Counted from the stretch's first letter, positions 52,511 to 62,218 are shown. The stretch is 64,000 nt of DNA from Pseudomonas bijieensis (GCF_013347965.1 NZ_CP048810.1:930001-994000), one strand, 5' to 3'. Notes: a model not told the origin generated them from the letters alone. Numbers and translations: made by a program.

Positions 52511-53821
52511 ATGAAACCTTCGGTAAAAGCTCTGCTTGTCTCCACCTGCATGACCCTCAGCAGCGTCAGTTTTGGCGCACAGACCCTCACCATTGCCACC
52601 GTCAACAACAGCGACATGATCCGCATGCAAAAGCTCTCGAAAACCTTCGAGGCCGAGCACCCGGACATCAAGCTGAACTGGGTGGTGCTCGAAGAAAACG
52701 TCCTGCGCCAGCGCCTGACCACCGACATCGCCACCCAAGGCGGACAGTTCGACGTATTGACCATTGGCATGTACGAAGCTGCACTCTGGGGCGCCAAGGG
52801 CTGGCTGGAACCCATGAAAGACCTGCCCGCCTCCTATGACCTGGACGACGTCTTCCCTTCCGTGCGCGATGGCTTGTCGGTCAAGGGCTCGCTGTACGCC
52901 CTGCCGTTCTATGCCGAAAGCTCGATCACCTACTACCGCACCGACCTGTTCAAGGACGCCGGGCTGACCATGCCCGAACACCCTACCTGGACCCAGATCG
53001 GTGAGTTCGCCGAAAAACTCACCGACAAGACCAAGGAGCAATATGGCCTGTGTCTGCGCGGCAAGGCCGGTTGGGGCGAAAACATGGCGCTGATCACGAC
53101 CCTGGCCAACGGTTTTGGCGCGCGCTGGTTCGATGAGAAGTGGCAGCCGCAGTTCAATGGCCCCGAGTGGAAGAATGCCCTGAACTTCTACGTCGACAAC
53201 ATGAAGAAATCCGGCCCGCCGGGCGCTTCCAGCAACGGTTTCAATGAAAACCTGGCGTTGTTCAACAGCGGCAAGTGCGCGGTCTGGGTCGATGCCAGCG
53301 TCGCCGGCTCGTTCGTCACCGACAAGACCCAGAGCAAGGTGGCCGATCACGTCGGATTCACCTTCGCCCCCCATGAAACGACCGACAAAGGCACCTCGTG
53401 GATGTACTCCTGGTCGCTGGCCATCCCCACCAGTTCCAAGGCCAAGGACGCGGCCAAGGTCTTTACCACCTGGGCGACGTCCAAGGAATACAGCCAATTG
53501 GTCGCCAAGACCGATGGCATTGCCAACGTACCGCCAGGCACACGCACCTCGACCTACAGCGACGACTACATGAAGGCCGCGCCGTTTGCCAAGGTGACCC
53601 TGGAGTCGTTGAAAGTCGCCGACCCGAAAGCCCCCACGCTCAAGCCTGTGCCCTATATCGGCATCCAGTTGGTGACCATTCCCGAGTTCCAGGCCATCGG
53701 TACCCAGGTCGGCAAGTTCTTTTCGGGCGCGTTAACCGGCCAGCAGACCGTGGACCAGGCGTTGACCGCAGCGCAGTCCACCACCGAACGCGAGATGAAA
53801 CGCGCCGGGTATCCCAAGTAA
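52511..53821 (+). CDS. mtlE: MtlE, polyol ABC transporter substrate-binding protein
   Basis: This 436-residue periplasmic protein has a signal peptide (cleavage near FGA-QTL); AAAAGGAG lies before the ATG. It belongs to the family-1 sugar-binding proteins: TIATVNNSDMIRMQKLSKTFEAEHP, ALPFYAESSITYYRTDLF and FNSGKCAVWVDASVAGSFV. It is the binding component for mannitol, glucitol and arabitol. A REP pair separates it from mtlF, an arrangement that can raise binding-protein yield over permease yield. Confidence 0.93.
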   Translation: MKPSVKALLVSTCMTLSSVSFGAQTLTIATVNNSDMIRMQKLSKTFEAEHPDIKLNWVVLEENVLRQRLTTDIATQGGQFDVLTIGMYEAALWGAKGWLEPMKDLPASYDLDDVFPSVRDGLSVKGSLYALPFYAESSITYYRTDLFKDAGLTMPEHPTWTQIGEFAEKLTDKTKEQYGLCLRGKAGWGENMALITTLANGFGARWFDEKWQPQFNGPEWKNALNFYVDNMKKSGPPGASSNGFNENLALFNSGKCAVWVDASVAGSFVTDKTQSKVADHVGFTFAPHETTDKGTSWMYSWSLAIPTSSKAKDAAKVFTTWATSKEYSQLVAKTDGIANVPPGTRTSTYSDDYMKAAPFAKVTLESLKVADPKAPTLKPVPYIGIQLVTIPEFQAIGTQVGKFFSGALTGQQTVDQALTAAQSTTEREMKRAGYPK

Positions 53822-53840
53822 AGGCCTGTAAACATCCATT

Positions 53841-53955
53841 TGTGGCGAGGGAGCTTGCTCCCGCTGGCGGGCGAAGCCCGCCCTGGCGATCGAGAGGATT
53901 GCCTATCGGCATGGGCCCGCTGCGCGGTCCAGCGGGAGCAAGCTCCCTCGCCACA
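53841..53955. repeat. REP pair between mtlE and mtlF
   Basis: TGTGGCGAGGGAGCTTGCTC at one end and GAGCAAGCTCCCTCGCCACA at the other. It starts 19 bases after the mtlE stop and ends 29 bases before mtlF, inside the operon. Confidence 0.85.
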
Positions 53956-53984
53956 GGGAATGCGTCGCATAAGAGTAAGCACTC

Positions 53985-54920
53985 ATGAATAGCTCAACGA
54001 CAACTGCCAAAGCCCCAATCGAGATTGCCCCGCCGCCAGCGCGCAAGATCCGCCTGGCCAACCCCGGCTGGTTCCTGGTCAGCCCATCAGTCGCTTTATT
54101 GCTGCTGTGGATGATCGTGCCGCTGGGCATGACCGTCTATTTCTCCATGATTCGCTATAACCTGCTCTACCCCGGCGAAAACGAATTCGTGGGGCTGGAG
54201 AACTTCACTTATTTCCTCACCGACTCGGGCTTCATGCCCGGTGCGACCAATACCCTGCTGCTGGTGGGCAGCGTGTTGCTGATCAGTATCGTGCTAGGGG
54301 TGTTGATCAGTGCGCTGCTGGAAGCCAGTGAGTTTTTTGGGCGCGGCATCGTCCGGGTGCTGCTGATCTCGCCATTCTTCATCATGCCCACGGTGGGCGC
54401 GCTGATCTGGAAGAACCTGATTTTCCACCCGGTCTCGGGAATCCTTGCCTCGGTGTGGAAACTGTTCGGTGCCCAACCGGTGGACTGGCTGGCCCACTAT
54501 CCGTTGCTGTCGATCATCATCATCGTGAGCTGGCAGTGGTTGCCCTTCGCGATCCTGATCCTGATGACCGCCATGCAGTCCCTCGATCAGGAACAGAAAG
54601 AAGCCGCGCGCCTGGACGGTGCCGGCCCGATCGCGATTTTCTGGCACCTGACCCTGCCGCACCTGGCCCGCCCGATTGCCGTGGTGCTGATGATCGAGAC
54701 GATCTTCCTGCTGTCGGTGTTCGCCGAGATCTTCACCACCACCAACGGCGGCCCCGGCTACGCCTCGACCAACCTGGCCTACCTGATCTACAACCAGGCG
54801 CTGGTGCAGTTCGACGTCGGCATGGCTTCGGCCGGTGGCCTGATTGCCGTGGTCATCGCCAACATCGCCGCCATCATCCTGGTCCGGATGATCGGCAAAA
54901 ACCTCACCGACAAGCATTGA
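53985..54920 (+). CDS. mtlF: MtlF, polyol ABC transporter permease
   Basis: This 311-residue inner-membrane protein has six helices. The EAA loop that contacts the ATPase is visible as EQKEAARLDGAGPIAIFWHLTLPHL. The N-terminal part is longer and Pro/Ala-rich before helix 1 (about 30-50). It pairs with MtlG and lies 10 bases before it. Confidence 0.93.
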   Translation: MNSSTTTAKAPIEIAPPPARKIRLANPGWFLVSPSVALLLLWMIVPLGMTVYFSMIRYNLLYPGENEFVGLENFTYFLTDSGFMPGATNTLLLVGSVLLISIVLGVLISALLEASEFFGRGIVRVLLISPFFIMPTVGALIWKNLIFHPVSGILASVWKLFGAQPVDWLAHYPLLSIIIIVSWQWLPFAILILMTAMQSLDQEQKEAARLDGAGPIAIFWHLTLPHLARPIAVVLMIETIFLLSVFAEIFTTTNGGPGYASTNLAYLIYNQALVQFDVGMASAGGLIAVVIANIAAIILVRMIGKNLTDKH

Positions 54921-54930
54921 GGCCGTCGCC

Positions 54931-55761
54931 ATGACTCTTCAACAAACCCGTCGCCTGCAAAGCCTGCTGCTGGGCACGTTGGCCTGGGCCATCGCGATCC
55001 TGATCTTTTTCCCGATCTTCTGGATGGTGCTGACCAGCTTCAAGACCGAAATCGACGCATTCGCCACGCCGCCGCAATTCATCTTCGCGCCGACGCTGGA
55101 GAACTACCTGCACATCAACGAGCGCAGCAACTACTTCAGTTTCGCCTGGAACTCGGTGGTGATTTCCTTCAGCGCCACCGCCCTCTGCCTGCTGATCGCG
55201 GTGCCGGCAGCCTACTCCATGGCGTTCTACGAAACCCAGCGCACCAAAGGCACCTTGCTGTGGATGCTCTCCACCAAGATGTTGCCGCCGGTGGGCGTGC
55301 TGATGCCGATCTACCTGCTGGCCAAGCAATTTGGTCTGCTGGATACGCGGATCGCGTTGATCATCATCTACACCTTGATCAACCTGCCCATCGTGGTCTG
55401 GATGATTTACACCTATTTCAAGGACATTCCTCGCGACATCCTCGAGGCCGCGCGTCTGGACGGCGCCACGCTGTGGCAGGAAATGGTCCGCGTGCTGCTG
55501 CCGATTGCCAAGGGCGGCTTGGCATCCACCGTGTTGCTGTCGTTGATCCTGTGCTGGAACGAGGCCTTCTGGTCACTGAACCTGACCTCGTCCAAAGCCG
55601 CGCCATTGACGGCGTTGATCGCCTCTTACTCCAGCCCGGAAGGTCTGTTCTGGGCCAAATTGTCGGCCGTCTCGACCCTGGCCTGTGCGCCGATCCTGAT
55701 TTTTGGCTGGATCAGCCAGAAACAGCTGGTGCGCGGTTTGTCTTTCGGCGCGGTGAAGTAA
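54931..55761 (+). CDS. mtlG: MtlG, polyol ABC transporter permease
   Basis: This 276-residue inner-membrane permease of the MalG type has an EAA loop, DILEAARLDGATLWQEMVRVLLPI, and six helices. It forms the heterodimeric channel with MtlF. The next gene, mtlK, starts 39 bases downstream. Confidence 0.93.
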   Translation: MTLQQTRRLQSLLLGTLAWAIAILIFFPIFWMVLTSFKTEIDAFATPPQFIFAPTLENYLHINERSNYFSFAWNSVVISFSATALCLLIAVPAAYSMAFYETQRTKGTLLWMLSTKMLPPVGVLMPIYLLAKQFGLLDTRIALIIIYTLINLPIVVWMIYTYFKDIPRDILEAARLDGATLWQEMVRVLLPIAKGGLASTVLLSLILCWNEAFWSLNLTSSKAAPLTALIASYSSPEGLFWAKLSAVSTLACAPILIFGWISQKQLVRGLSFGAVK

Positions 55762-55800
55762 CGCGCCCTACACAATAATCAGAAGTGGAGGCCCATCATC

Positions 55801-56904
55801 ATGGCCAACCTGAAAATCAAGAATCTGCAAAAAGGTTTCGAAGGCTTCTCCATCATCAAGGGCATCGACCTTGAGGTGAACGACCGCGAGTTCGTGGTCT
55901 TCGTCGGGCCATCGGGCTGCGGCAAGTCCACGCTGCTGCGGCTGATCGCCGGCCTGGAGGAAGTCAGCGACGGTACCATCGAGCTGGACGGCCGGGACAT
56001 TACCGAAGTCAGCCCGGCCAAACGCGACCTGGCGATGGTGTTCCAGACCTACGCCCTCTACCCGCACATGAGCGTGCGCAAGAACATGTCTTTCGCCCTG
56101 GACCTGGCCGGTGTACCCAAGGCCGAGGTCGAGAAGAAGGTCAATGAAGCGGCGCGCATCCTCGAACTGGGGCCAATGCTCGAACGCAAGCCCAAGCAAC
56201 TGTCTGGTGGCCAGCGCCAGCGTGTGGCAATCGGCCGGGCCATCGTGCGCAACCCGAAGATTTTCCTGTTCGACGAACCGCTGTCCAACCTCGACGCCGC
56301 CCTGCGGGTGCAGATGCGCCTGGAACTGGCCCGGCTGCACAAAGAGCTGCAGGCGACCATGATCTACGTGACCCACGACCAGGTCGAAGCCATGACCCTG
56401 GCCGACAAGGTGGTGGTGCTCAATGGCGGGCGCATCGAACAGGTCGGCTCGCCGCTGGAGCTGTATCACCAACCCGCCAATCTGTTTGTCGCCGGGTTCC
56501 TCGGCACACCGAAAATGGGCTTTCTCAAAGGCAAGGTCACGGGCCTGGACAGCCAGGGCTGCGAGGTCCTGCTGGACGCCGGAACCCGTATCAGCCTGCC
56601 ATTGAGCGGTGCCAGCCTGAGCGTTGGCGGTGCGGTGACCCTGGGGATTCGTCCGGAGCACCTGAACCTGGCGCAACCGGGCGATTGCACGCTGCAGGTT
56701 ACCGCCGATGTCAGCGAACGCCTGGGCAGCGACACGTTCTGCCATGTCGTGACCGCGTCGGGTGAAGCTTTGACCATGCGGGTTCGCGGCGATCTGGCGA
56801 GCCGTTTCGGCGAGCAACTGAACCTGCACCTGGACGCTGAACACTGCCATTTATTCGATGCCGAAGGCGTAGCGGTGACCCGTGCGCTGCGCGCCGCCGC
56901 CTGA
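55801..56904 (+). CDS. mtlK: MtlK, polyol ABC transporter ATPase (MalK-type)
   Basis: The protein has 367 residues. Walker A GPSGCGKS, signature [15 protein letters not shown], Walker [13 protein letters not shown] and the switch His in [11 protein letters not shown], followed by a C-terminal TOBE-type domain (IRPEHLNLA). The product energises MtlEFG. It ends 15 bases before mtlD. Confidence 0.94.
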   Translation: MANLKIKNLQKGFEGFSIIKGIDLEVNDREFVVFVGPSGCGKSTLLRLIAGLEEVSDGTIELDGRDITEVSPAKRDLAMVFQTYALYPHMSVRKNMSFALDLAGVPKAEVEKKVNEAARILELGPMLERKPKQLSGGQRQRVAIGRAIVRNPKIFLFDEPLSNLDAALRVQMRLELARLHKELQATMIYVTHDQVEAMTLADKVVVLNGGRIEQVGSPLELYHQPANLFVAGFLGTPKMGFLKGKVTGLDSQGCEVLLDAGTRISLPLSGASLSVGGAVTLGIRPEHLNLAQPGDCTLQVTADVSERLGSDTFCHVVTASGEALTMRVRGDLASRFGEQLNLHLDAEHCHLFDAEGVAVTRALRAAA

Positions 56905-56919
56905 TTGTAGAGACTTGTG

Positions 56920-58401
56920 ATGAAACTCAACCGACAGAACCTGCACAACCTCAACGCCGAGGTCGCCCTGCCCGCTTACAGCCTGGGCGACCGTCGCCAG
57001 GGTATCGCCCACATTGGCGTCGGTGGTTTCCACCGCGCGCACCAGGCGTATTACACCGATGCGTTGATGAATACCGGCGAAGGCCTCGACTGGGCCATTT
57101 GTGGCGTAGGTCTTCGACCCGAAGACCGTCGCGCCCGGGATGACCTGGCAGGCCAGGATTATCTGTTCACGCTTTATGAGTTGGGCGACACCGACGACAC
57201 CGAAGTCCGCGTCATCGGCGCCATCGCCGACATGCTCTTGGCCGAAGATAGCGCCCAGGCGCTGATCGACAAACTGGCCGATCCGCTGATCCGCATCGTT
57301 TCGCTGACCATTACCGAAGGTGGCTATTGCATCGACGACAGCAATGGCGAGTTCATGGCCCACCTGCCGCAGATTCAGCATGACCTGACCCATCCCGAGG
57401 CACCGAAAACGGTTTTCGGCTTCCTCTGTGCCGCCCTGGCCAAGCGCCGTGCTGCGGGGACGCCGGCGTTCACGCTGATGTCCTGCGACAACCTTCCCCA
57501 CAACGGAGCGGTCACTCGCAAGGCACTGCTGGCGTTTGCCGCACTGCGCGACCCGGAACTGGGCCAATGGATCGACGGGAACGTAAGTTTTCCCAATGCC
57601 ATGGTCGATCGCATCACCCCGATGACCAGCGGCGCCCATCGCTTGCAGTTGCATGACGAACATGGCATTGACGACGCCTGGCCGGTGGTCTGCGAACCGT
57701 TCGTGCAATGGGTGCTGGAAGACAAGTTCGTCAACGGTCGTCCGGCCTGGGAAAAAGTCGGCGTGCAATTCACCGATGACGTTTCACCCTATGAAGAGAT
57801 GAAAATCAAGCTGCTCAACGGCAGTCACCTGGCGTTGACCTACCTGGGCTTTCTCAAGGGTTATCGCTTCGTCCACGAGACCATGAACGACCCGTTGTTC
57901 GTGCGTTACATGCGGGCCTACATGGACCTGGACGTGACGCCGCAACTGGCCCCGGTACCGGGCATCGACCTGACCGACTACAAGAACACCCTGGTGGAGC
58001 GTTTTTCCAACCAGGCGATTGCCGACCAGTTGGAACGGGTCTGTTCGGACGGTTCTTCGAAGTTTCCGAAATTCACCGTGCCGACCATCAACCGCTTGAT
58101 CGCCGACGGCGGCGAAACCCGCCGCGCGGCGCTGGTCGTGGCGGCCTGGGCGGTGTACCTGAAGGGTGTGGACGAGAACGGCGTGACGTATTCGATCCCG
58201 GACCCACGGGCGGCATTCTGCCAGGCCTTGGTGGCTGACGATGCGCTGGTAACTCAGCGGCTGCTGGAGGTAGAAGAAATCTTTGGCACCGCGATTCCCC
58301 GCTCGCCGGAGTTCGTGGCAGCATTCGAATGGTGCTGCAATAGCTTGCGCGAGCACGGTGTTACGCGGACGCTTGAGCGGGTGTTGGCTGACGCGAACTG
58401 A
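56920..58401 (+). CDS. mtlD: MtlD, mannitol 2-dehydrogenase (long-chain polyol dehydrogenase)
   Basis: The protein has 493 residues, the length of the characterised P. fluorescens enzyme. Its catalytic set falls at the same numbers as remembered for that enzyme: Asn191 (CDNLPHN), Lys295, Asn300 and His303 (MKIKLLNGSH). N-terminal NAD(H)-binding GIAHIGVGGFHRAH (about 28-41). It oxidises D-mannitol to D-fructose and also D-arabitol to D-xylulose, substrates for the two kinases downstream. The ATG at 56920 is taken in place of the GTG three bases earlier. Confidence 0.95.
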   Translation: MKLNRQNLHNLNAEVALPAYSLGDRRQGIAHIGVGGFHRAHQAYYTDALMNTGEGLDWAICGVGLRPEDRRARDDLAGQDYLFTLYELGDTDDTEVRVIGAIADMLLAEDSAQALIDKLADPLIRIVSLTITEGGYCIDDSNGEFMAHLPQIQHDLTHPEAPKTVFGFLCAALAKRRAAGTPAFTLMSCDNLPHNGAVTRKALLAFAALRDPELGQWIDGNVSFPNAMVDRITPMTSGAHRLQLHDEHGIDDAWPVVCEPFVQWVLEDKFVNGRPAWEKVGVQFTDDVSPYEEMKIKLLNGSHLALTYLGFLKGYRFVHETMNDPLFVRYMRAYMDLDVTPQLAPVPGIDLTDYKNTLVERFSNQAIADQLERVCSDGSSKFPKFTVPTINRLIADGGETRRAALVVAAWAVYLKGVDENGVTYSIPDPRAAFCQALVADDALVTQRLLEVEEIFGTAIPRSPEFVAAFEWCCNSLREHGVTRTLERVLADAN

Positions 58402-58423
58402 GGCTCGACCGTGAACCGCTTTT

Positions 58424-58548
58424 TGTGGCGAGGGAGAGCTTGCTCCCGCTGGGTTGCGAAGCGACCCCCTGGGTTTGTCAGGTTCACCGCGCTGCCTGGA
58501 CTCAGGGGCTGCTGCGCAGCCCAGCGGGAGCAAGCTCCCCTCGCCACA
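58424..58548. repeat. REP pair between mtlD and mtlY
   Basis: TGTGGCGAGGGAGAGCTTGC at one end and GCAAGCTCCCCTCGCCACA at the other, with inner CTGGGTTGCG and GGGGCTGCTGCGCAGCCC arms. It fills most of the 210-base gap inside the operon. Confidence 0.85.
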
Positions 58549-58611
58549 GATGTGTTTGCTGAACGAATTGCTATTACCTGTTGGTGATTTGATCTGACAC
58601 AAAGGATTTTT

Positions 58612-60099
58612 ATGGCAAACCAACAATTGTTCCTGGGCATCGACTGCGGCACCCAAGGCACGAAGGCGCTGATCCTGGATGCGTTCAGCGGCCAGGTACT
58701 CGGCCAGGGCGCCGCTGCCCACAGTATGATCAGCGGGGCCAACGGTCGCCGTGAACAAGATACCCAGCAATGGCTCGATGCATTTACCCAGGCGACCCAT
58801 CAAGCCTTGGCCGCCGCCGGGGTCGATGGCCAGGCAATCCTCGGCATCGGCGTTTCCGGCCAGCAGCACGGCCTGGTCTTGCTCGATGAGCAAGGCCAGG
58901 TCCTGCGCCCGGCCAAGCTGTGGTGCGACACCGAAACCACTCCGGAAAACGAACGGCTACTGGCCCACCTGGGCGGTGAAAGCGGCTCCCTGGAACGCCT
59001 CGGCGTGGTCATCGCCCCGGGTTACACGGTGTCCAAGCTGCTGTGGACCCGCGAACAGCATCCCGAGGTTTTCGCCCGCATCGCCAGCATCCTGCTACCC
59101 CACGACTTTCTCAATCATTGGCTGACCGGCCGCCATTGCAGCGAATACGGCGATGCCTCGGGCACCGGCTATTTCAATGTACGTACCCGGCAATGGGACG
59201 TGCCGTTACTGCAACACATCGACCCCAGCGGCCGCTTGCAAGTGGCGTTGCCGGAACTGATCGACGCTCATCAGCCGGTCGGTCGGATCCTGCCGGCCAT
59301 TGCCGCGCACCTGGGCATCAACCCGAATGCCGTGGTGTCCAGCGGTGGCGGCGACAACATGATGGGCGCCATCGGCACCGGTAACATCCAGCCCGGCGTG
59401 ATCACCATGAGCCTCGGCTCCTCCGGCACGGTCTACGCCTATGCCGCAGAGCCAGTGGTCAGCCCGGAAGCGTCGGTGGCGACCTTCTGCTCTTCCAGCG
59501 GTGGTTGGCTGCCGCTGATCTGCACCATGAACCTGACCAACGCCACTGGTGCGATACGCGAATTGCTGGACTTGGACATCGCCGCCTTCAACGCCCTGGT
59601 GGCCCAAGCCCCGATTGGCGCCGAGGGCGTGTGCATGCTGCCGTTCCTCAACGGTGAGCGCGTTCCCGCCCTGCCCCATGCCAGCGGCAGCCTGCTGGGC
59701 CTGACCACCACCAACCTGACCCGGGCCAACCTGTGCCGGGCCGTGGTCGAAGGCACGACCTTCGGGTTGCGCTACGGCCTGGACCTGCTGCGGGCCAACG
59801 GGCTTGAGGCCCAGAGTATCCGCCTGATCGGCGGCGGTTCGAAGAGCCCGGTGTGGCGGCAGATCGTCGCCGATATCATGAATACCCCGGTCATCTGCAC
59901 CGAACAGAGCGAAGCCGCAGCCCTTGGCGCGGCGATTCAGGCGGCATGGTGCCATTCAGGGACGCAAGAGAACCTGACCGAACTGTGCGAGCGCTGCGTC
60001 AAGCTCGACCTGGACAGTGAAACCCAGCCCATCGCCGGGCACGTCGCGGCCGCCCAACACGCTTATGAACATTATCGACAACACGTCGCAACCCTTTGA
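58612..60099 (+). CDS. mtlY: MtlY, xylulokinase (FGGY family)
   Basis: This 495-residue cytoplasmic kinase has the phosphate-binding GIDCGTQGTKALILD at the N-terminus, the FGGY signature region (MLPFLNGERVP) and an ATP-binding GGGSKSPVWRQIVADI. It phosphorylates D-xylulose, the product of arabitol oxidation by MtlD. ATG 58612 follows AAAGGA. The family is often named XylB. It lies 12 bases before mtlZ. Confidence 0.92.
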   Translation: MANQQLFLGIDCGTQGTKALILDAFSGQVLGQGAAAHSMISGANGRREQDTQQWLDAFTQATHQALAAAGVDGQAILGIGVSGQQHGLVLLDEQGQVLRPAKLWCDTETTPENERLLAHLGGESGSLERLGVVIAPGYTVSKLLWTREQHPEVFARIASILLPHDFLNHWLTGRHCSEYGDASGTGYFNVRTRQWDVPLLQHIDPSGRLQVALPELIDAHQPVGRILPAIAAHLGINPNAVVSSGGGDNMMGAIGTGNIQPGVITMSLGSSGTVYAYAAEPVVSPEASVATFCSSSGGWLPLICTMNLTNATGAIRELLDLDIAAFNALVAQAPIGAEGVCMLPFLNGERVPALPHASGSLLGLTTTNLTRANLCRAVVEGTTFGLRYGLDLLRANGLEAQSIRLIGGGSKSPVWRQIVADIMNTPVICTEQSEAAALGAAIQAAWCHSGTQENLTELCERCVKLDLDSETQPIAGHVAAAQHAYEHYRQHVATL

Positions 60100-60111
60100 G
60101 AGCAGGCAACT

Positions 60112-61050
60112 ATGTATTTGGTGTGTGGTGAAGCACTGTTTGATTTTTTCAGTGAAACCGAGGCTGGCGGCCCGGCCTCGCAAGTGAACTTCAAGGCCAT
60201 TGCCGGCGGCTCGCCGTTCAACGTGGCGGTCGGGTTGCGGCGCCTGGGTGTCGAGTCAGCGCTGTTTGCCGGGCTGTCCACTGACTACCTGGGCCGACGC
60301 TTGCAGCAGGTGCTGCTCAACGAAGGCGTCAGCGCCCGATACTTGCTGGACTTCGACGCACCGACGACCCTGGCGATGGTGGCCGTCGGCGCCAACGGCT
60401 CGCCCCACTACAGTTTTCGCGGCGAAGGCTGCGCGGACCGACAATTGAGCCTGGCCCATCTGCCGACGTTGGGCCCGGAGGTGCGTGGCTTGCATTTCGG
60501 CTCGTTCTCGCTGGTGGTCCAGCCGATTGCCGACACCCTGCTGGCCCTGGTACAGCGCGAGAGCGGCAAGCGCCTGATCAGCCTCGACCCGAACGTGCGC
60601 CTCAACCCGCAGCCGGATATCGAACTGTGGCGTTCACGGATCGCAACGCTGGTGCAATATGCCGACCTGATCAAGATCAGCGACGAAGACCTGCACCTGC
60701 TCTACCCCGAGCTTGAGCCACAAGCGGTCATTGATGGCTGGCTGCAGCACCGTTGCCAACTGGTATTCTTGACCCGCGGCGGCCAGGGCGCCACGGTATT
60801 CAGTCGCCAACACGGTTCGTGGTCAATGCCCGCCTGCTCGGTGAAGATCGCCGATACTGTGGGCGCCGGCGACACCTTCCAGGCTGCGTTGATTACCTGG
60901 CTCACCGAACAGCAATTGGATTCGGTCGAAGGCCTGAACACCCTGACCCGCGACCAGATCAGCGCCATGCTCGACTTCGCCATACGCGCCGCGGCCCTGA
61001 CCTGCGCAAAGACCGGCCCAGACCTGCCTTACCGGCGACAGTTGAACTGA
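60112..61050 (+). CDS. mtlZ: MtlZ, fructokinase (PfkB family)
   Basis: This 312-residue ribokinase/PfkB-family sugar kinase has an N-terminal GGSPFNVAVGLRRLG and the catalytic GAGDTFQAALITWL with its Asp (about 252-266). It converts D-fructose, formed from mannitol by MtlD, to fructose 6-phosphate. Last gene of the operon, followed by a hairpin at 61064. Confidence 0.93.
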   Translation: MYLVCGEALFDFFSETEAGGPASQVNFKAIAGGSPFNVAVGLRRLGVESALFAGLSTDYLGRRLQQVLLNEGVSARYLLDFDAPTTLAMVAVGANGSPHYSFRGEGCADRQLSLAHLPTLGPEVRGLHFGSFSLVVQPIADTLLALVQRESGKRLISLDPNVRLNPQPDIELWRSRIATLVQYADLIKISDEDLHLLYPELEPQAVIDGWLQHRCQLVFLTRGGQGATVFSRQHGSWSMPACSVKIADTVGAGDTFQAALITWLTEQQLDSVEGLNTLTRDQISAMLDFAIRAAALTCAKTGPDLPYRRQLN

Positions 61051-61063
61051 CGCTCGCAACCCG

Positions 61064-61097
61064 CCGCTGCCGAACGCCACCGAGCCTTCGGCAGCGG
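61064..61097 (+). terminator. Stem-loop after mtlZ
   Basis: CCGCTGCCGAA (61064-61074) and TTCGGCAGCGG (61087-61097) form a perfect 11-base stem 13 bases past the mtlZ stop. There is no T-tract, so it may act with Rho or as a 3'-end stabiliser. Confidence 0.6.
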
Positions 61098-61254
61098 TTG
61101 CCACCCCACACAAAAGCCAAGCGATTCGCTTTAACCCTCGTTTAATCCCGCGATCCGACACTGTCCCGGACCGCGTATCCCTCCTGAGGTCCCGCGCGGC
61201 AGGCCCGATGTTTGAACATCAGGTCGATTTTCTCTCTGCTGCGGAGTCTCGCTC

Positions 61255-61518
61255 ATGAATATTCGTCGATTAGTCGCCGCGTCGTCTTTGGTACTGCTGA
61301 CTGGCATCAGCGTGATGGCCCAGGCTGACAACGCCGGACAACCCACGCCCTACCGTTATGGCATGCCGCTGGAGATCAAAAAGGTGGTATCGCTGAAGGA
61401 GCCATCAACGCCTTATTGCAAGGTCGTGACGGCGCAGATGGTGTACATCGACAAGACGGGGCAAACCCGTGATGTCTCTTACCGCAAACTATCGGATTCC
61501 TGCAGTTATCAAAATTGA
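61255..61518 (+). CDS. DUF2790 small secreted protein
   Basis: The protein has 87 residues: a signal peptide (cleavage near AQA-DN), then about 60 residues with two Cys and the pattern YRYGMPLEIKKVVSL...CKVVTAQMVYIDKTGQTRDVSYRKLSDSC of DUF2790, a family common in Pseudomonas. The two Cys could form a disulfide. GGAG lies eight bases before the ATG. Function unknown; in some Pseudomonas, members of this family are induced by copper or phosphate stress (recalled, not checked). Confidence 0.85.
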   Translation: MNIRRLVAASSLVLLTGISVMAQADNAGQPTPYRYGMPLEIKKVVSLKEPSTPYCKVVTAQMVYIDKTGQTRDVSYRKLSDSCSYQN

Positions 61519-61540
61519 CTGGCGGGTGGCGGACAACAAA

Positions 61541-61573
61541 ACGCCTGGCTCGGACAATGACCGGGCCAGGCGT
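61541..61573 (-). terminator. Rho-independent terminator of the DUF1652 gene
   Basis: ACGCCTGGCTCGG (61541-61553) pairs with CCGGGCCAGGCGT (61561-61573) with one wobble. Read on the minus strand it is followed by TTTTGTTG. It lies between the convergent DUF2790 and DUF1652 genes. Confidence 0.75.
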
Positions 61574-61599
61574 CGATGTGCTTGTACAGGGCGCGTATT

Positions 61600-61899
61600 T
61601 TAACGCCCGGTCATCCGATGTAACTGATGAAAATGATTGCCGGCGGGATTGTGGTGTTGATTCTGACCGTGGTTCTGGTCGAGTTCGGTGCGCAGTTCGG
61701 CAATCAAGTCGTTGATTGCACGGCAACCCGTGAGTTTTTGAGCATCGATGCCAGTTTTTACCAAGGCCACGCGGTCGGTTTCATGATCATCGTAGATCTT
61801 GATGGTCATCGACAAATCGGGTGACAAGGTGCATTGCGAGCGCTTGGGCAGCAAGCTGCTTTCAATGATATTTCGCATTTCGAGGGCAGATAAAAACAT
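61600..61899 (-). CDS. DUF1652 small protein
   Basis: The protein has 99 residues from the ATG at 61899, preceded by AGGAGAG at good spacing; the frame is open back to 61971 but without a site. The start MFLSALEMRNIIESSLLP and the body (TIKIYDDHETDRVALVKTGIDAQKL...RAINDLIAELRTEL) match DUF1652. It ends in a His/Asn/Gln-rich tail (DQNHGQNQHHN). An FNR/ANR-type box lies about 190 bases upstream. Function unknown. Confidence 0.83.
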   Translation of the reverse strand: MFLSALEMRNIIESSLLPKRSQCTLSPDLSMTIKIYDDHETDRVALVKTGIDAQKLTGCRAINDLIAELRTELDQNHGQNQHHNPAGNHFHQLHRMTGR

Positions 61900-62063
61900 G
61901 GCAACTCTCTCCTGTTGAGGCGGCCAATTTATGTACACAACGGCGGTATTCTTTTCGTCCGTTTCTTCCATGCGGACTGGGACTACGAATGCCGTGCCGT
62001 TCTTCGTTTTTGGCGTTTCTAATCAATGAGCCCCATTAAGCGAACTCCTGAATCATCCCGCAA

Positions 62064-62107
62064 ATAACATGCCTGAATTCACGACGCCCTGGCTTGATTC
62101 AAATCAA
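62064..62107 (-). promoter_or_regulatory. FNR/ANR-type box with a -10 element upstream of the DUF1652 gene
   Basis: TTGAT-TCAA-ATCAA (62094-62107) is a perfect match to the FNR/ANR consensus TTGAT-N4-ATCAA. On the minus strand TGTTAT (62069-62064) stands so that the box centre would be near -43 from the start site, close to the -41.5 of class II activation. Transcription toward the DUF1652 gene would leave a leader of about 160 bases. The rest of the 319-base gap to the ilvA end shows nothing else recognisable. Confidence 0.6.
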
Positions 62108-62218
62108 TCACTTAGCTTTACCTGACGCCGGACCGGTCGTGCAGAATGCAAGGCAACGGTAAGAAACCCATGCAAACTGCAATCGCTTTTCTCCTGTCGA
62201 AAGCTAGAGTAGCCCCTA

